A DNA stretch of 64,000 nt from Hygrocybe punicea. Lineage: Eukaryota > Basidiomycota > Agaricomycetes > Agaricales > Hygrophoraceae. Positions 12,655 to 24,740 of this stretch are shown piece after piece. The stretch's first letter is position 1; every line of letters starts with the position of its first letter. The stretch is taken from contig OY744465.1 in NCBI GenBank assembly GCA_963556145.1, positions 5,890,001-5,954,000 on the forward strand. The letters are read 5' to 3'. The position numbers and the translations under genes were made by a program. The notes beneath the pieces were generated by a model. It had not been told where the DNA came from, searched no databases, and saw only the letters and a list, made by a program, of their open reading frames with translations.

Positions 12655-13200
12655 TATGTCTGAACAGCAACCTGATTTGTTTGTGCATGCTGCTCAGGAT
12701 GATTCATGGTATGTCTTCTAACTGCATTTACTGTGTGTTGCAGATGCTTGTCATGATGATCAACTTTGAATTTTGTAACAGCTGCAAGGTTTTGTGTTGC
12801 ATGCTTCTCAGGATGTTCCAGATGAAATTTCTGCACAGCTGCCAGATTTTGTTTGCTATGTTTCTCTGAGTTTTCACACTGAAATTTCTGCACAGCTGCT
12901 AGATGTTGTTTGGCATGCTTATCAGGATTTTCACTCTGAAATCTTTGTACAGCTGCTAGATTTTGTTTTGCATGCTTGTCAGGATTTTGACTCTGAAAAT
13001 TTTGTACAGCTGCCAGATTTTGTTTTGCATGCTTCTCAAGATTTTGCAGATGAAATTTCTGTATAGCAATCAGATTCTGTTTTGCATGCTTGTCAGGATA
13101 TTGTGTTTTGAATTTTTGAACAGCTACAAGGTGTTGTTTGGAATGCTTCTCAGAATTCTGATTTTTGAATTTATTAACTGCAATGATATTTTGGGTTTTC
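12655..13200 (-). repeat. 57-bp coding tandem repeat in Helitron 2
   Basis: About nine and a half head-to-tail units encode a 19-residue repeat, for example KFQSENPDKHAKQHLAAVQ. Positions KH, Q(N/H)L and AVQ are best conserved. The array lies between the N-terminal region and the ESGCAVCG zinc-finger block. Helitron 1 has a short linker with a Lys/Glu-rich part and a run of prolines at the same place. Confidence 0.9.
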
Positions 13201-14159
13201 TTGTGATTTGCAATTGCTTCTTCATAAATTAATTCAAATACTGAAACAAAAGTAGTGCAGTTGGAGCAGACATGATTCTGTATTGCAGTTTGAAGTGCTG
13301 CATGATTCATTTTTGAGTGTACAAGAATGCTATGGCTAGCTGCAATCACTTTCAAATTTGCAATGGTCAATTTTGGAGTCAACAGTTCAAATGGGTGATT
13401 TACAATTACAAGTGACTGCTCAGATGATGATTTTAGTGAGAGAGCTTTATTTTTTGACATGTAAGAGTGGAATTTACATTTAGCTGCATACATATTGGTA
13501 TTGTCATTAGTTGAGGCAGGAATTAGTTCATGAAGTGAGAATACATTTGCCTTACCTCCACCAATACATTCCATATGAACATTAGCACTGAAAGGTATAT
13601 TGTCAGACTTGAAAATGTCATATAATTTCGAAGTTTTATTACAAATATAGTGGGCTGACATTTGTAAAGCTAGCAAATGATACAGAACTAAGACAAACAA
13701 CAGAATTGCTCCACTGGCTAATACAGGTTGTTTGGTTACATGTATTGAGTAAGCTCTAAAGTCATGTTTTCTGATCATGTTTCAAGCCAGCTGTAACTTG
13801 ATCCACAAACACTTATTAATCATTAAAATACTTGTGTGATAATGAACAGCAAAACACTCTGCTAGATTTTGCATAATCTTTGAAAATAATTGTATCAGTA
13901 ATTTCACTATCTCCACAAGAGAACTGGTAAAATTAAATAAAGCCTTATATACTTTAGGAGCATGGCTCAAATCTTTTTTATCTTTGCAATCAAGTACAAA
14001 GTCATTGACTTTAACATGAGTATTTGAAATATCAACCTTAAGAATAAATTCTGCAGTATTTAAGCAACTATTCTTGTCTTTATGAGTAACTGTGGCTGCT
14101 TTATAGCTCAAATCACTGATTTCCCAAATAGGGGTGACTAACTTCTCATTCCAATGACT

Positions 14160-14365
14160 GCTGACCCACTCAGGGGTAGCTAGGGTGTAACCCACTGAAC
14201 TGCTGACCCAACTTAGGGTAGCTGAGACATCTCTTGATCTGCTAACTCACTCTAGAGTAGCCAGGATGGAACGTGCATCCTTACTTGTACTGCTAACCCA
14301 CTCTGGAGTAGCCAGGATGGAATGTGCATCCTTACTTGTACTGCTAACCCAATCAGGGATAGCTA
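14160..14365 (-). repeat. 51-bp tandem repeat at the Helitron 2 N-terminus
   Basis: Three to four units of 51 bp encode the 17-residue motif WVSSTSKDAHSILATPE on the minus strand, in frame with the Helitron 2 N-terminal region. One unit carries a TGA where the others have TGG. Whether this was ever translated as the protein N-terminus is uncertain. Confidence 0.7.
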
Positions 14366-14539
14366 TAGTATAACCTGCCACAAATTAAAAGAGAAATTCA
14401 ATATACCAAGACACAATAACAAACAGTTTTACCTCCATTTAATTCTGGTGTGTTGATTGTAGACCCTAATGCAGATATAATGTCAAAAGACTAAAATAAA
14501 GTAAACATGATATATTACCTAGTGGGCATGGAGTAAAAC

Positions 14540-15420
14540 AACTGCAAAGAGCAGTAAAAACAATAAAAAGCAGGAAAAATCTGCTTTTTTTGTCTATAAA
14601 AAGAACAGTTACTTGATCAAACAATGCCAAGAAATAGAGAGAACTCACATGGGATGGTGGATGTCCAATTTACACCTAAAAGTACAGGAGTGACATCCAA
14701 AATTAACCAAAAAAAAAGAAAAATACAATCTAAAAAGGTGAAAAAATGCGAAATTTCCACATACTTTGAATGTTGACAGGGAGATTGACTATCAAATGAT
14801 AGATTATGTCAAAAGATGATAATTTACACTAATAAAAGACATTACCAGTGGTCCAGGAGATAAAACAGGACCCGAAAAAAGAAAAGAATAAAAATCTGAA
14901 GAATTTTCTACTTTTTTGTCTATAAAAGGAAAGATTATGTCAGTAATTGACCCTGAATGGTGCAGAAACATCACCTGATCCAGTTGGCAGTTTTTCGGAG
15001 TCTAAATAAGGAAAATGCAGCTTAAACAAGCAAAAAAGGTATAAAAAAATGAAATTTGTACAGACTTTGAACATTGATAGGGAGATGGGCTGGAGAATGA
15101 TAAATCATGTTAATAAACAATAAGATTTACAAATTGAAGACATTACCAGTGGTCCAGGAAAGAAAATAGAGCTATATAGAAGAAAAAGCATGGAAATCTG
15201 AAGAATTTTCAACTGTTATGTCTATAAAAGGGAATGTTATGTCAGCATTGGACCCTGAATGGTCCGGGCACATCACCTGATCCAGATCGCTGTTTTTTGG
15301 AGTCTGAATATGGAAAACTGAGCTTAAACAAGCCAAAAAGCTCAAAACACTTGAACTTAAAGCACCAAATGGGGAAGGTGGTGGTTTAGGTTCAAGAGAC
15401 AAAAGCGCAATAAGGTTCAA
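14540..15420. repeat. Three 301-bp direct tandem repeats
   Basis: The motif GACATTACCAGTGGTCCAGG begins at 14838 and again at 15139, and the surrounding sequence (TTTGTCTATAAAAG, GACCCTGAATGG, CATCACCTGATCC, GGAGTCTGAATA) recurs in the same order with a period of about 301 bp. A more diverged unit precedes them from about 14540. The AT-rich units contain no convincing gene and lie upstream of Helitron 2. Confidence 0.75.
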
Positions 15421-15746
15421 TGTCTGGGTTCAAATGGTGATCTAACTAATGATTACATAATCATAATTACATAAGAAATTTGACCAAAACCAAAATTGAA
15501 ATACAAAGTAATCTAACCATATTAGGTTTATTTATTTGTATTTGTTTGTCATGTGGCCAAGTTGTAACATTACTTACAAATGTCAAGTAATAACTTTAGC
15601 AGATGAGCACTTTATTTGTCTTTATTTACATCTATTTGTATTTATTTACTAAAGCTTAAACAACACTATATAAACTAAAACACATGATGAAATATATATT
15701 AGTGTGTTATATAATTAGATTTATTACATATAGTGAATACTATCAT

Positions 15747-15898
15747 AATCAGAGCAAAATTTAGTATATATTATGTAAAATTATCTTGTATGGTTAGACT
15801 GGTCACATGTAACTGTCACTATTGTGATCAGTATAAAATTTGGTATACAATATCTGAAATTACCTTATATGGTTAGAGTGGTCACATGTGACTGTCAC
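15747..15898. repeat. Two 72-bp direct repeats
   Basis: Copies at 15747-15819 and 15827-15898 share ATGGTTAGA, TGGTCACATGT and ACTGTCAC in the same order. They lie just outside the Helitron 1 3' end and have no counterpart beside the other inverted-repeat arm. Confidence 0.65.
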
Positions 15899-15985
15899 AC
15901 CTTGCCCAAAATGATTGTATTAGTCAGCAGTTCAATTTTCAGCTGATTCTGATTAGAATTGAAGTCAGTATGAATATTTTAAATA

Positions 15986-16020
15986 CTAGTGGGGTGTGGG
16001 CCATTGCTTTGCATGGCATG
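15986..16020 (-). mobile_element. Helitron 1 3' terminus (left)
   Basis: On the minus strand an 18-nt hairpin (16000-16017, GCCAT/ATGGC stem with a bulge) is followed by about 10 nt and then CTAG at 15986-15989, with T as the next host base. A hairpin followed by CTRR and insertion before T is the standard Helitron 3' end. Confidence 0.9.
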
Positions 16021-16054
16021 TTACTCATCCCTTCTTTTAGCAAGAGAACACATA

Positions 16055-19000
16055 TTAAGATTGAGCATATATAAACAGTACAGCATTATTACCATTACAT
16101 GACAATAAATTAATATTTGAAAAGTCATCTATATCACCTTCATTAATACAAATTGATCTGGTTGATATACCATCATGAAACCATACCATACTGTTGATGA
16201 ATATGCGGGCAGTAAAATGTGCATCACCAAAGTACACAATTCCTCTCAATGTGTAAGCAGTGGATATGTCATCAATTGACAAGTTTATAACTTGACTAAT
16301 TATTAAATTCTCAATAGAGTCAACTGTAAACATGATTAGAGGTGGAATTTTGTTAAATGCAATAAATTTAGTAATCTCTCCCCAACACAATTGACATTTG
16401 TGCCGTTGTCTATTAACTATGATTTGAGCAAGACATGTTGAGATTGTTCCAGAAAATGAATATGAACAATGAAAGATGGCGTCACATCTATCATTTTCCA
16501 GAATGGTTATGTTTTCACAATTGATACATTTAAGACAAGTTGAAGTCATTGGTTCATTTGCTTTCATTATATAATGGGCCAAATCACTTATGGCAATGCC
16601 AACTTGACCATAAGGAAATATTTCGGGTTTATCTTGATGCAATAAATGTCTGATTGTATTTCTAACTGTTTCTAAATCTGTTGTGTGATTCTTGGATCGT
16701 TTGAATCCTAAGCTCAAAATCTTTAATATTTCATTGATGCTATTGAATCTTTTTTTCCAACTTGATGGATCTTCATTCCATATTGCTAGTAATATTGTAA
16801 AGAGTGAATCATAAGCACAGCTCCAATCTTCCACATCCCATATAAACCCTTTTGGTTCATTTAATTCAATAGTACTTGTTTTTCGTCTTTTTTTCACTAT
16901 GGAAGATGAACTTACAACTTGTTGTAATTTTCGTTTTTTATTTTGCAATACATTGGCCGTCGAATTTTTATGAGTGACAGTGATTGGAACAGTTCCTTTT
17001 GCAGGAACAAAGTTGAGGTTTCTGAAATCTGCCTTTTGATTTTTGTTCATATGTTTAATTAATTGCCATGGAGAGGGCTGTGTTGTGTATTGATTTAGTT
17101 GCTCCGTGGCTTTCCATGCGATAGCATGATGAATGTTTTTTGGAATATATGACTTTCCTTTCCATTTTCTAAATTGATCAATGATAGAATTTCGCTGATC
17201 TCCCTTGACATGGTCTGGTAAGAGTCCTTGATATTTCAGTTTGGTAATCTCATCAAGCAGTTCTAATTCTCTGAATTCCTGCCTGAGATATCCAGCAGCA
17301 CCCCCAGTAATTACTTTAGGATCAAAGCCTTGCATGATGATAGTTCCTGCTGCAGAAGCACTTCTTGATAAGCAAGTATAATAGGATTGGTGGTTTCTAC
17401 AACTACTGAGGTCAACTACATTGTTAGGACGAGTACGTCCTTGACATGCATAATCAGTCATTGCAAAATTAGGTAGTACCAACACTTGTTCTCTTGACAA
17501 AGATATCACATCATCATTGGGTAATGAGCACATGGTGGAAGTGACATGTTTTGTAATCGGCACAACATTTTCAGGAAGTCCTTCTATGTTAATTTTTTTT
17601 GGAGGATTCAATAATCTGACAAATAAAGTGTCCAGTACAGTTTGTTGCTCAGGACCTATTGCACTCTGCCAACCCACAACTATGCCCTCTGCTCCTTTGG
17701 TAATGCAGCACTCTGTTGCATCATTGTTCCTCAGCATCACTGGCATGCCTACACATAAGTCCAATCTTCCTGGTATATGATCAGAGGATGATGCATGTGG
17801 TTGGCTCCAAAGTAGCTTTTGGAGTGAAGGTTCCAATATCTTTGTGTGTCAAATAGGATCCAAAATTGTTGACATGTGATGAGATTTTCTTTTGCTATTG
17901 GAACTAGTAGGATCATTCCATCTGTCTATGGAATAGAATGATGTTAATGGTCTCCTATTTTCAGCAGCAAAACGTTGAATACCAAGTTCATTGATTTTGT
18001 CTTTTTGTGCATTCAATGCAGTTATAACTGACACATTTCTGAATTTCTTTTGGGCTAATTTTGGATCATTTGGACCTTTTCCTGCAACACGAGTACGAAG
18101 AAATGCAATATCTTTGGGAGTACATGCTTTGTATCTCATGTTTTCCAAAGCAAGCCTCAGTTGGACATCTTCTTCTGACTGATTGGTTTGTCTCATATTT
18201 TCACGTAATATAACAACTGTTGTTATTTGACGCCAAAGAGCTTTGCCTATAGCCGCTTCCTGATTTGCTATAGTTTGACTGGAATTGATTTGGACACCAA
18301 CGGTTCCAGAGTATAAAGGAGCACCACTCATAGCTGGTGGAAGTTGGCCAAAATCTCCTGCAAATATCATATTAATGCCACCAAAGGGTTCATCATAAAC
18401 ACCACGTGCTTTTGCACACTGAGCACTGATTTTATACATATCTCTGCAAGATAACATTGACACCTCATCAATGAAAATGTAATCCACACCATCAAGATTG
18501 GCACGTACTTGTGCAAGGGAACGAGATGATCCTCCCTGATTAATTCCAAGAATGGAGTGATATGTGGATCCATTTACAAGGGCAGCAGCACCACCGGTTG
18601 GTGCAAGAACCACAAATCGATGATTTTCGTTGTGTTTACCAAAAAAACTAGTCAATGCTTTGATGACTTGTGATTTCCCTGTGCCTGCCATCCCACCAAG
18701 ATACATGCGTAGCTTATCAGAACCGTTAATCAAGGTAGAGTGATTCGCAATGATATGAAATGCTCTCTTTTGGTCAGTGTTCAACTTGTAATCATTGATA
18801 GTTACATCAATAAGATGACGATCAGCTCTGTTTGCAGGAATAAACATATGGTTGATGTATGCTGCATCCACTATCTTGACATCATTATATTGAAAATTTT
18901 CCAATTTATTTATGGTTGCTGTGTTTGTTGGTAAATTTTTATTTCTGTCATCGATGATTTCCTTTTTCTTTGCAAGGACTGCAGTTCTCCACAATTTTGC

Positions 19001-22000
19001 TGATTGTACTACAGGTGGTTCTATAGGTATCAACGGTCCTATATCTGGGGTACCATCAATACAATCATCGAGCCACCCTGACCTTTTCAAAGTTCTTTCA
19101 GCTATCAGCATTTGATCTTTCCTTTTTTGTCCTTTTTGACCAAGTTTCAGGAGTATTTCCGTGTCATTATTGTCTTCATCAATATTGTTGTTGAAGTCGT
19201 CGCCATTAAATGCAAATTCAGCATTGTGCATGTCATCCAGTTCATCAAGACCGTTTGAGGTCGCCCATGAATACCTTATATTTGCAGTATTATTCTTCTG
19301 ACGTTTAGCAGAGAAATCATCTCTTGCATCCAAACATTCATACCGCAGACCAAAGTATTTCATGATCTCTAGTTCTCTTTTAGAAAACTCGTGGTCTATA
19401 AAAGCATTATCCCATGTTTGTAATTTACTTTTGAGTTCTTTGCCACTTCTCCATGGCTTGAAAAACGTTAACATTGTACAACAATAATATTCTCGATCAC
19501 CACGGTCAGCCCTTGGCAAAGTGTTTGGAATAAAATTAGGAACTATGAAAGGATCATTCCCTTTCATTTTGGCATGGTGGGTAAGATATTGTGGATGATT
19601 GGGATGTAAAGTATAATCATTTTCAAATTTTGTCAATTTATTAAGATCAACTTCATTTGTTTTATCAGCTATTTCTGTGCCTACATGTCTATTCAAACTA
19701 TCAGGTTTTGGAATTTCATCTATCTCCATGAGTATATCATTATCAACGACATCAGACAAGTTGTCATCACTGGAATAGTCAACATTAGTAGGTTCAGTGC
19801 AAGAGTCAGACAAATCATCACAGCCTAGATTGTCAAAAATTTGGTTTTGCACTGGTTCTTTTCTGGCCCTTTTGGTCTTTGTTTTGGTGCGTCTTTTCTT
19901 TGGTTCCATAGTGGCAAGACGTATCCAGTCATACAGTGATACATTATCATACAAGGCTGGTCTGAACATATAATTATTTACTTTGGAAAGTCCAATGTAT
20001 GCGCCATTATTCTTACCAATAACAACCTTTTGTGCATTATCTTGGTCTTCACATATATTGGGAATTTCTTCATCAGACCATGCACTGATAACCTCTTTAA
20101 CATAAGATCTCCAAAAGAATGGCACAAATTTATGACTGGTGTAGTGATCAGGATTTCCAAGCACATATAATGAAGCCATTGGAGCACCAATTTCCATTTT
20201 GGAGGTGAGTGAATTGACTATTTGTGTAAACAGTTTTCTGACTTTGTCTTTTCTTTTCAGGTCGCCACCAATCATTTCGGAATTCTTATCAAAAATACTT
20301 TTTATCACTTCAAAAATGCTATAGGTCTTCAAGGAGAATTTTGTAATATAATCTGTTATGTATGCAACTATGGCCTTTATAGCAGTACCTGATAATAAGC
20401 TGGTCACATCAGAATTGCATTGTAGCATATATGTAACTTCAGGTGTCACCATGTTCATCCAAGGTTCACCATGCTTGAGGTTGAGAGCACCAGTGTTAGG
20501 TTCTACAAAAGTCTGTTGAAAGATATCACGGGGAAATCGTCGTTTACATTCACCTTTCGAATTAAGACAGTATGGCTTTTTTTTGCCATCATGCCTGTTA
20601 TGTACATTTAATCGCAATAAAAGATCATCTACAACATCTTGAAACCTTTGCCACCATGTTGATCTTTTGTTGTGATATTGACAATTCATGGAACAATTAT
20701 ATGATGGTGGATCTGGCATGACACATGTTGGTGGTTGATATTCAGGTTTCGACATTGTCTGTTCCATTTTCTGTGATACCTCATCTTTAGAACCTGTCAT
20801 GAATTGTCCTACACACAAACTTTCCAAATATTCCACTAATCTTTTCTGAAAGTCAGAATTTTCACCCATAATTTTGTCACGTATTTCCTGAGGTGTAAGG
20901 CATCCCTTTATCCACAACAGCATATGAAGATGCAAGGTAAGACGTCCTTGTTCCTCTACCGTTGCATAATAACCTGATGTGTTTCCATACAGGCCAGGAT
21001 GAGATTCATTTATTCCTAATATATGTTTGATGAACATTTCAGTAGTAAAGTGAAAGAAGCGGGCTCCAGCAACTGGATTGTTTGCAATTAGTTTGTAACA
21101 ATCCTGGGGTAGACGTAGTTTAGGATAAAACTTTTCTTTGTTGTCAGCATAATATAAGCATAGTGGGTGATTGATGTCTGCAGGTGCAAAAGTGATAAAC
21201 CAAGTCGGAGCACCAATATAGGATATCAGAGACCAAATCTCATTTCGCATGTATTTCTTGTTAGTAATTGAACCTTTGACCTGACCAGCTACGTGATCCA
21301 GATCAGAAATGAGTTTATAGCATGCTTTCTCTTCCGATGTATCTGGTTTGACTCTATCACCTCTAGATAATCTCTTAGAGAGGTCATCCAAAACAGCTGT
21401 ATTGATATTCATCAGGCGATCTGCAATATCGTTGAAATTATGTTTATTAGTCAACAAATATCCTCCGGTTGTACTGTCCTTGATTTGTTCTTGATTGAAT
21501 GCAATCAATGGAAAATAGGGATCGGTTTGAAATCTTTTGTCATGGTACATCAGGAGATGTCTTTTGTGCATCATATCACTGATGCTTAAAACATCATTGT
21601 CTATGCTGCTAATACCACCCAAGCCATATGGAAATAGGCAGGGAAACATCATAGGATATAACTGAGGATTATTAAAGAACGATTCTGGATTTCTAGCATG
21701 GCTTATGGCAAGAACACCACCATGGTCATCTATCAAGTGCTTGGTCGCTCTAGCTATTAATGCCTTTGGACTTGTAATATCTAGATTTTCGCCAGTTACA
21801 CCACTAACAACAAAGGGACAAGGCCCATCTTCCACACCATCTTCCACTTCATTGTCAAATGCACTAGTGGCTTCTGGTTCCTTATTTGTGTCTGCTGGTC
21901 GATATGCAACCACAACAGGAATTCCATGATCTGGATATTGTGCTAGATTTTCATAGGAGATATCTAAATCATAGTAATCCATGTGATTCAATTTCAGCCA

Positions 22001-23791
22001 TTCTAAAGCTGCAGAAACTCGCCTTCAGCGAACCAATAAAGGCGTTCGCTCCATGTCTTCTGGAGTTGGTCTGGCAGGACTGGTGAAAATAAACGCTAGC
22101 ACTTCATCAAGTTCTTTAATTGTTGGAGGCAACCATTGATATATCTTTGGTGTTGGGTTTTGAAACATGATAGCATTTGCTTTCATTTTATGCATCCCAG
22201 ATGAGACACGAACAATACATTTGTTGTGACGAACACGGGCAATCAAAAGTTGTTCAGCAAATGTTAGATTTTGAAGTTGTGCAGGAATTCTTCCCATCCA
22301 AAGTCCATTCGCCAAAGCATATTTGGGAGTTTGGCCTTTGTTTAGACTGAGCACACATGGCTTGCATATCCATTTACATGTCTCATCTAGCACTGGACCT
22401 TTCATATCCTCTATTGGATCAGAACAATGATGTCGTTCACATCTTGTGATTCCCATATTTTCTCTAGTTAATATTTTCAGATTAACCTTTGTCTTTGACA
22501 ATAAAGACATGTTCTTCAATGCAACCAATTGACCGCACACGGCACACCCACTTTCTTGAAAACATTCAGGTGATGTATCTCTGCACCAGTTGCTGATTAT
22601 GGTTTCCTTCAATTCAATAGATGGTGGAGGAGGAGGAAATGATTGCTCATCTGACTTGTCCAATTCTTCTTTCATTTTAGTCTGAGTTTCTTCTGTTTCG
22701 CACTCATATGTTTCTGTCATTTGTTGTCTTTTGTACCACTCTTTACACTTATCTTTATTTGATTTAATATCATGCACATGAAAAATAGAAACATGAGTAT
22801 CACAAGCTGAACAATTATGCCTCATTAATGCCACAGATAGATCTTGTCCATGTAATCTTCGTAATGTCTTTGACAAATATATACCATGTATTGTTGTTAT
22901 TTCACCAATATCCTTCACCGTCAACTTTGGCAGAAGTTCATGCAAAGGCATTTTGACCCACAAATATTTTTTTCTATCTCCATATACAATGTTGGCAGCC
23001 TGTTGATCAACATGATCCACGTATTCAAATAGTATGTCGGAATCATGGTTGATATTATTAGACGGTAGCATGAAAGATTGAATAAAGCTAAACTTGAATG
23101 TTGGTATTCGTTTACCACCACCAATGTAGTCATATCTATGAACGGAATTTATATATAAAGATTTAAACAAGTTTCTGAATAAATTCAAATTGAACATAAT
23201 TATGTTTGAACGGCTATGCCGTATTATGAAACATAGTGTGGTCCACAGCAACGTTGCATGTGATAGAGAACTAGTAATACAATGAAACAAATATGATCTG
23301 AAATCATGTCGTCTCAATAGCGATCGCATTAGCAATGCATTGATCATTTTACAATGACATTGAACAGTGATAGGTTTGAGAAGACAATACAAAGCGAAGA
23401 GATATTTAGGAGGTAAGAAATATGTTCTGTCATATTGAATAGAACGTAATTGCATTTTGAACGCGCTATTTTTAAATGTAGTCCAAACGAATAATGGATC
23501 GACCGTCAAGTTATCTTTTGTTATTTCAATGAACTTTACACATTGTGTTGCATTTATTTGCATCAATATTGTTGCATCGCCCTGATCTGGGGCAAACTCA
23601 TGTTCTATGAGTTTTCTTTGAAAAACACCCAATTCTTGGGTCAATGCCGATATCAAAGGAGCGGATATTGGTTCAAGAGAGATATACATAAGTTGGTCTT
23701 GGCATAGTTGTGGAAATATGGTTGCGTTTGCAAGGAAATGTAGATAAGTCAATACCGCAATGCAGACATGCATGATATCGTGGAGATTCAT
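16055..23791 (-). pseudogene. Helitron 1 Rep-helicase, left copy
   Basis: A single minus-strand frame of 2,579 codons is interrupted only by TGA at 22025-22027 and 17849-17851. The sequence around both suggests former CGA arginine codons. Order of parts: hydrophobic N-terminal region; zinc-finger-like ESGCAVCG/CKPCVL block; Rep domain with HUH motif GRLTLHLHMLLW (both His at about 354 and 356 of the middle segment) and the tyrosine pair in AYITDYITK (about 544 and 548); acidic linker; PIF1-type 5'-3' helicase with Walker A GGMAGTGKS (about 1099), Walker B FIDEVSM and GDFGQLPP. After the second TGA come the last helicase motifs (DYACQGRT, YTCLSR). Then follows a cysteine-peptidase-like tail (SCAYDSLF, CLKC, CQLCW, GDAHFTARIF, WFHDGI). 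Apart from the two TGAs all key residues are present. It would nick and transfer one strand in rolling-circle transposition. Confidence 0.9.
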
Positions 23792-24083
23792 GTGGATTGG
23801 TGATAGTAAGAGAAAGCACCGCCCATGTATCTATTTAACTAGTTAAGTGGTTCGGATCATGAACAACAATTAACACAATTGGATTGATCATATGACATTA
23901 TCTTATTTGTAAGCTCTTCCAAAAACATCATAAGGTGTGCCTGAAGCTTTATAATGTTTTTATTCAATTGAATGTTTTCGTAACATACATAATATTCCGG
24001 TACTGAATAGTCATAGCTTTCCTTGGATTGATGGTTATGCTTGCCACCATATGAGGGGGATTTGTTACAGTTGTCACAGGGGA

Positions 24084-24268
24084 TGGATGAGGAATTTACC
24101 ATCAAATAATATTGAGATCTCCACTCAATTATTTTTGTTGTTATCATAAGTCCGAAAACGTTGTAAAAAGTGGATAACGTTATGTTTTTGACATTTTCGG
24201 ACTTATGATAGCAACAAAATAATTGAGTGGAGATCTCAATATTATTTGATGGCAAAAATTCCTCATCC
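24084..24268. repeat. Hairpin MITE (left arm copy)
   Basis: About 75-bp arms form a near-perfect inverted repeat that starts and ends with GGATGAGGAATTT and its complement, around a loop of about 35 bp. The arms contain AATATTGAGATCTCCACTC. This foldback lies between gene Y and the Helitron coding region. Its mirror image is at 38350-38534. Long arms with a tiny loop fit a non-autonomous foldback element. Confidence 0.8.
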
Positions 24269-24740
24269 GTCTCCTATGTGTCTCCCCATTTAATTGGTCC
24301 ATAAAGTTGGCAGTTCTGGTTTATTACATATATTCAATTTGAATGTTCATTAACTCGAGTCATAGTAATCCAAGGTTGTCCTTCTCATGTTACCTTCTCA
24401 TGTTACCTGTGGTGGCTGTACTGACAAACGTGAACTGAAATTAATACACTTAATTTAGACAAACAGGTTTTCAGTCACCAAGATCGATGTCTTATGTGAT
24501 ATCTGTGTATACTTATTATCTTACTCAATTGTTATGGTCATAGGAAAGTAACACAAGCCATTTTCAATAGAGCAAAAAAAGAAATGTACAGATATTGTAC
24601 AAATGTAAAGAATGGCGGTAGAGGAGGACGTTGAGGGCACAGATTACCAACAGATTACCAGAAATCAACGACTGAGATAAACGTGTCTTTAGTCAAATAT
24701 AATTAATACTCCACAAAAAGAGGACTTACAGCAACCGAAA

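Larger units (their letters stand above)
11020..14400 (-). pseudogene. Helitron 2 Rep protein, 5' fragment
   Basis: This is the N-terminal half of a second, diverged Helitron Rep-helicase gene. It matches Helitron 1 through the CxxC zinc-finger region (ESGCAVCGRL and CKKCCKSL), the block ARVRHNRCIVRVSSGMHKM, then FPYGLGG, the KKYMRNE and WFITFSPAD segments, up to the sequence just before the HUH motif. Lesions: an in-frame TGA at 13782-13784, another TGA in the repeats near 14230, a frameshift near 11900 (homology moves to another frame), and replacement by the 8-kb insertion at 11020. It differs from Helitron 1 by a large repeat domain (12655-13200). The 3' continuation is at 1815-3050. Confidence 0.85.
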
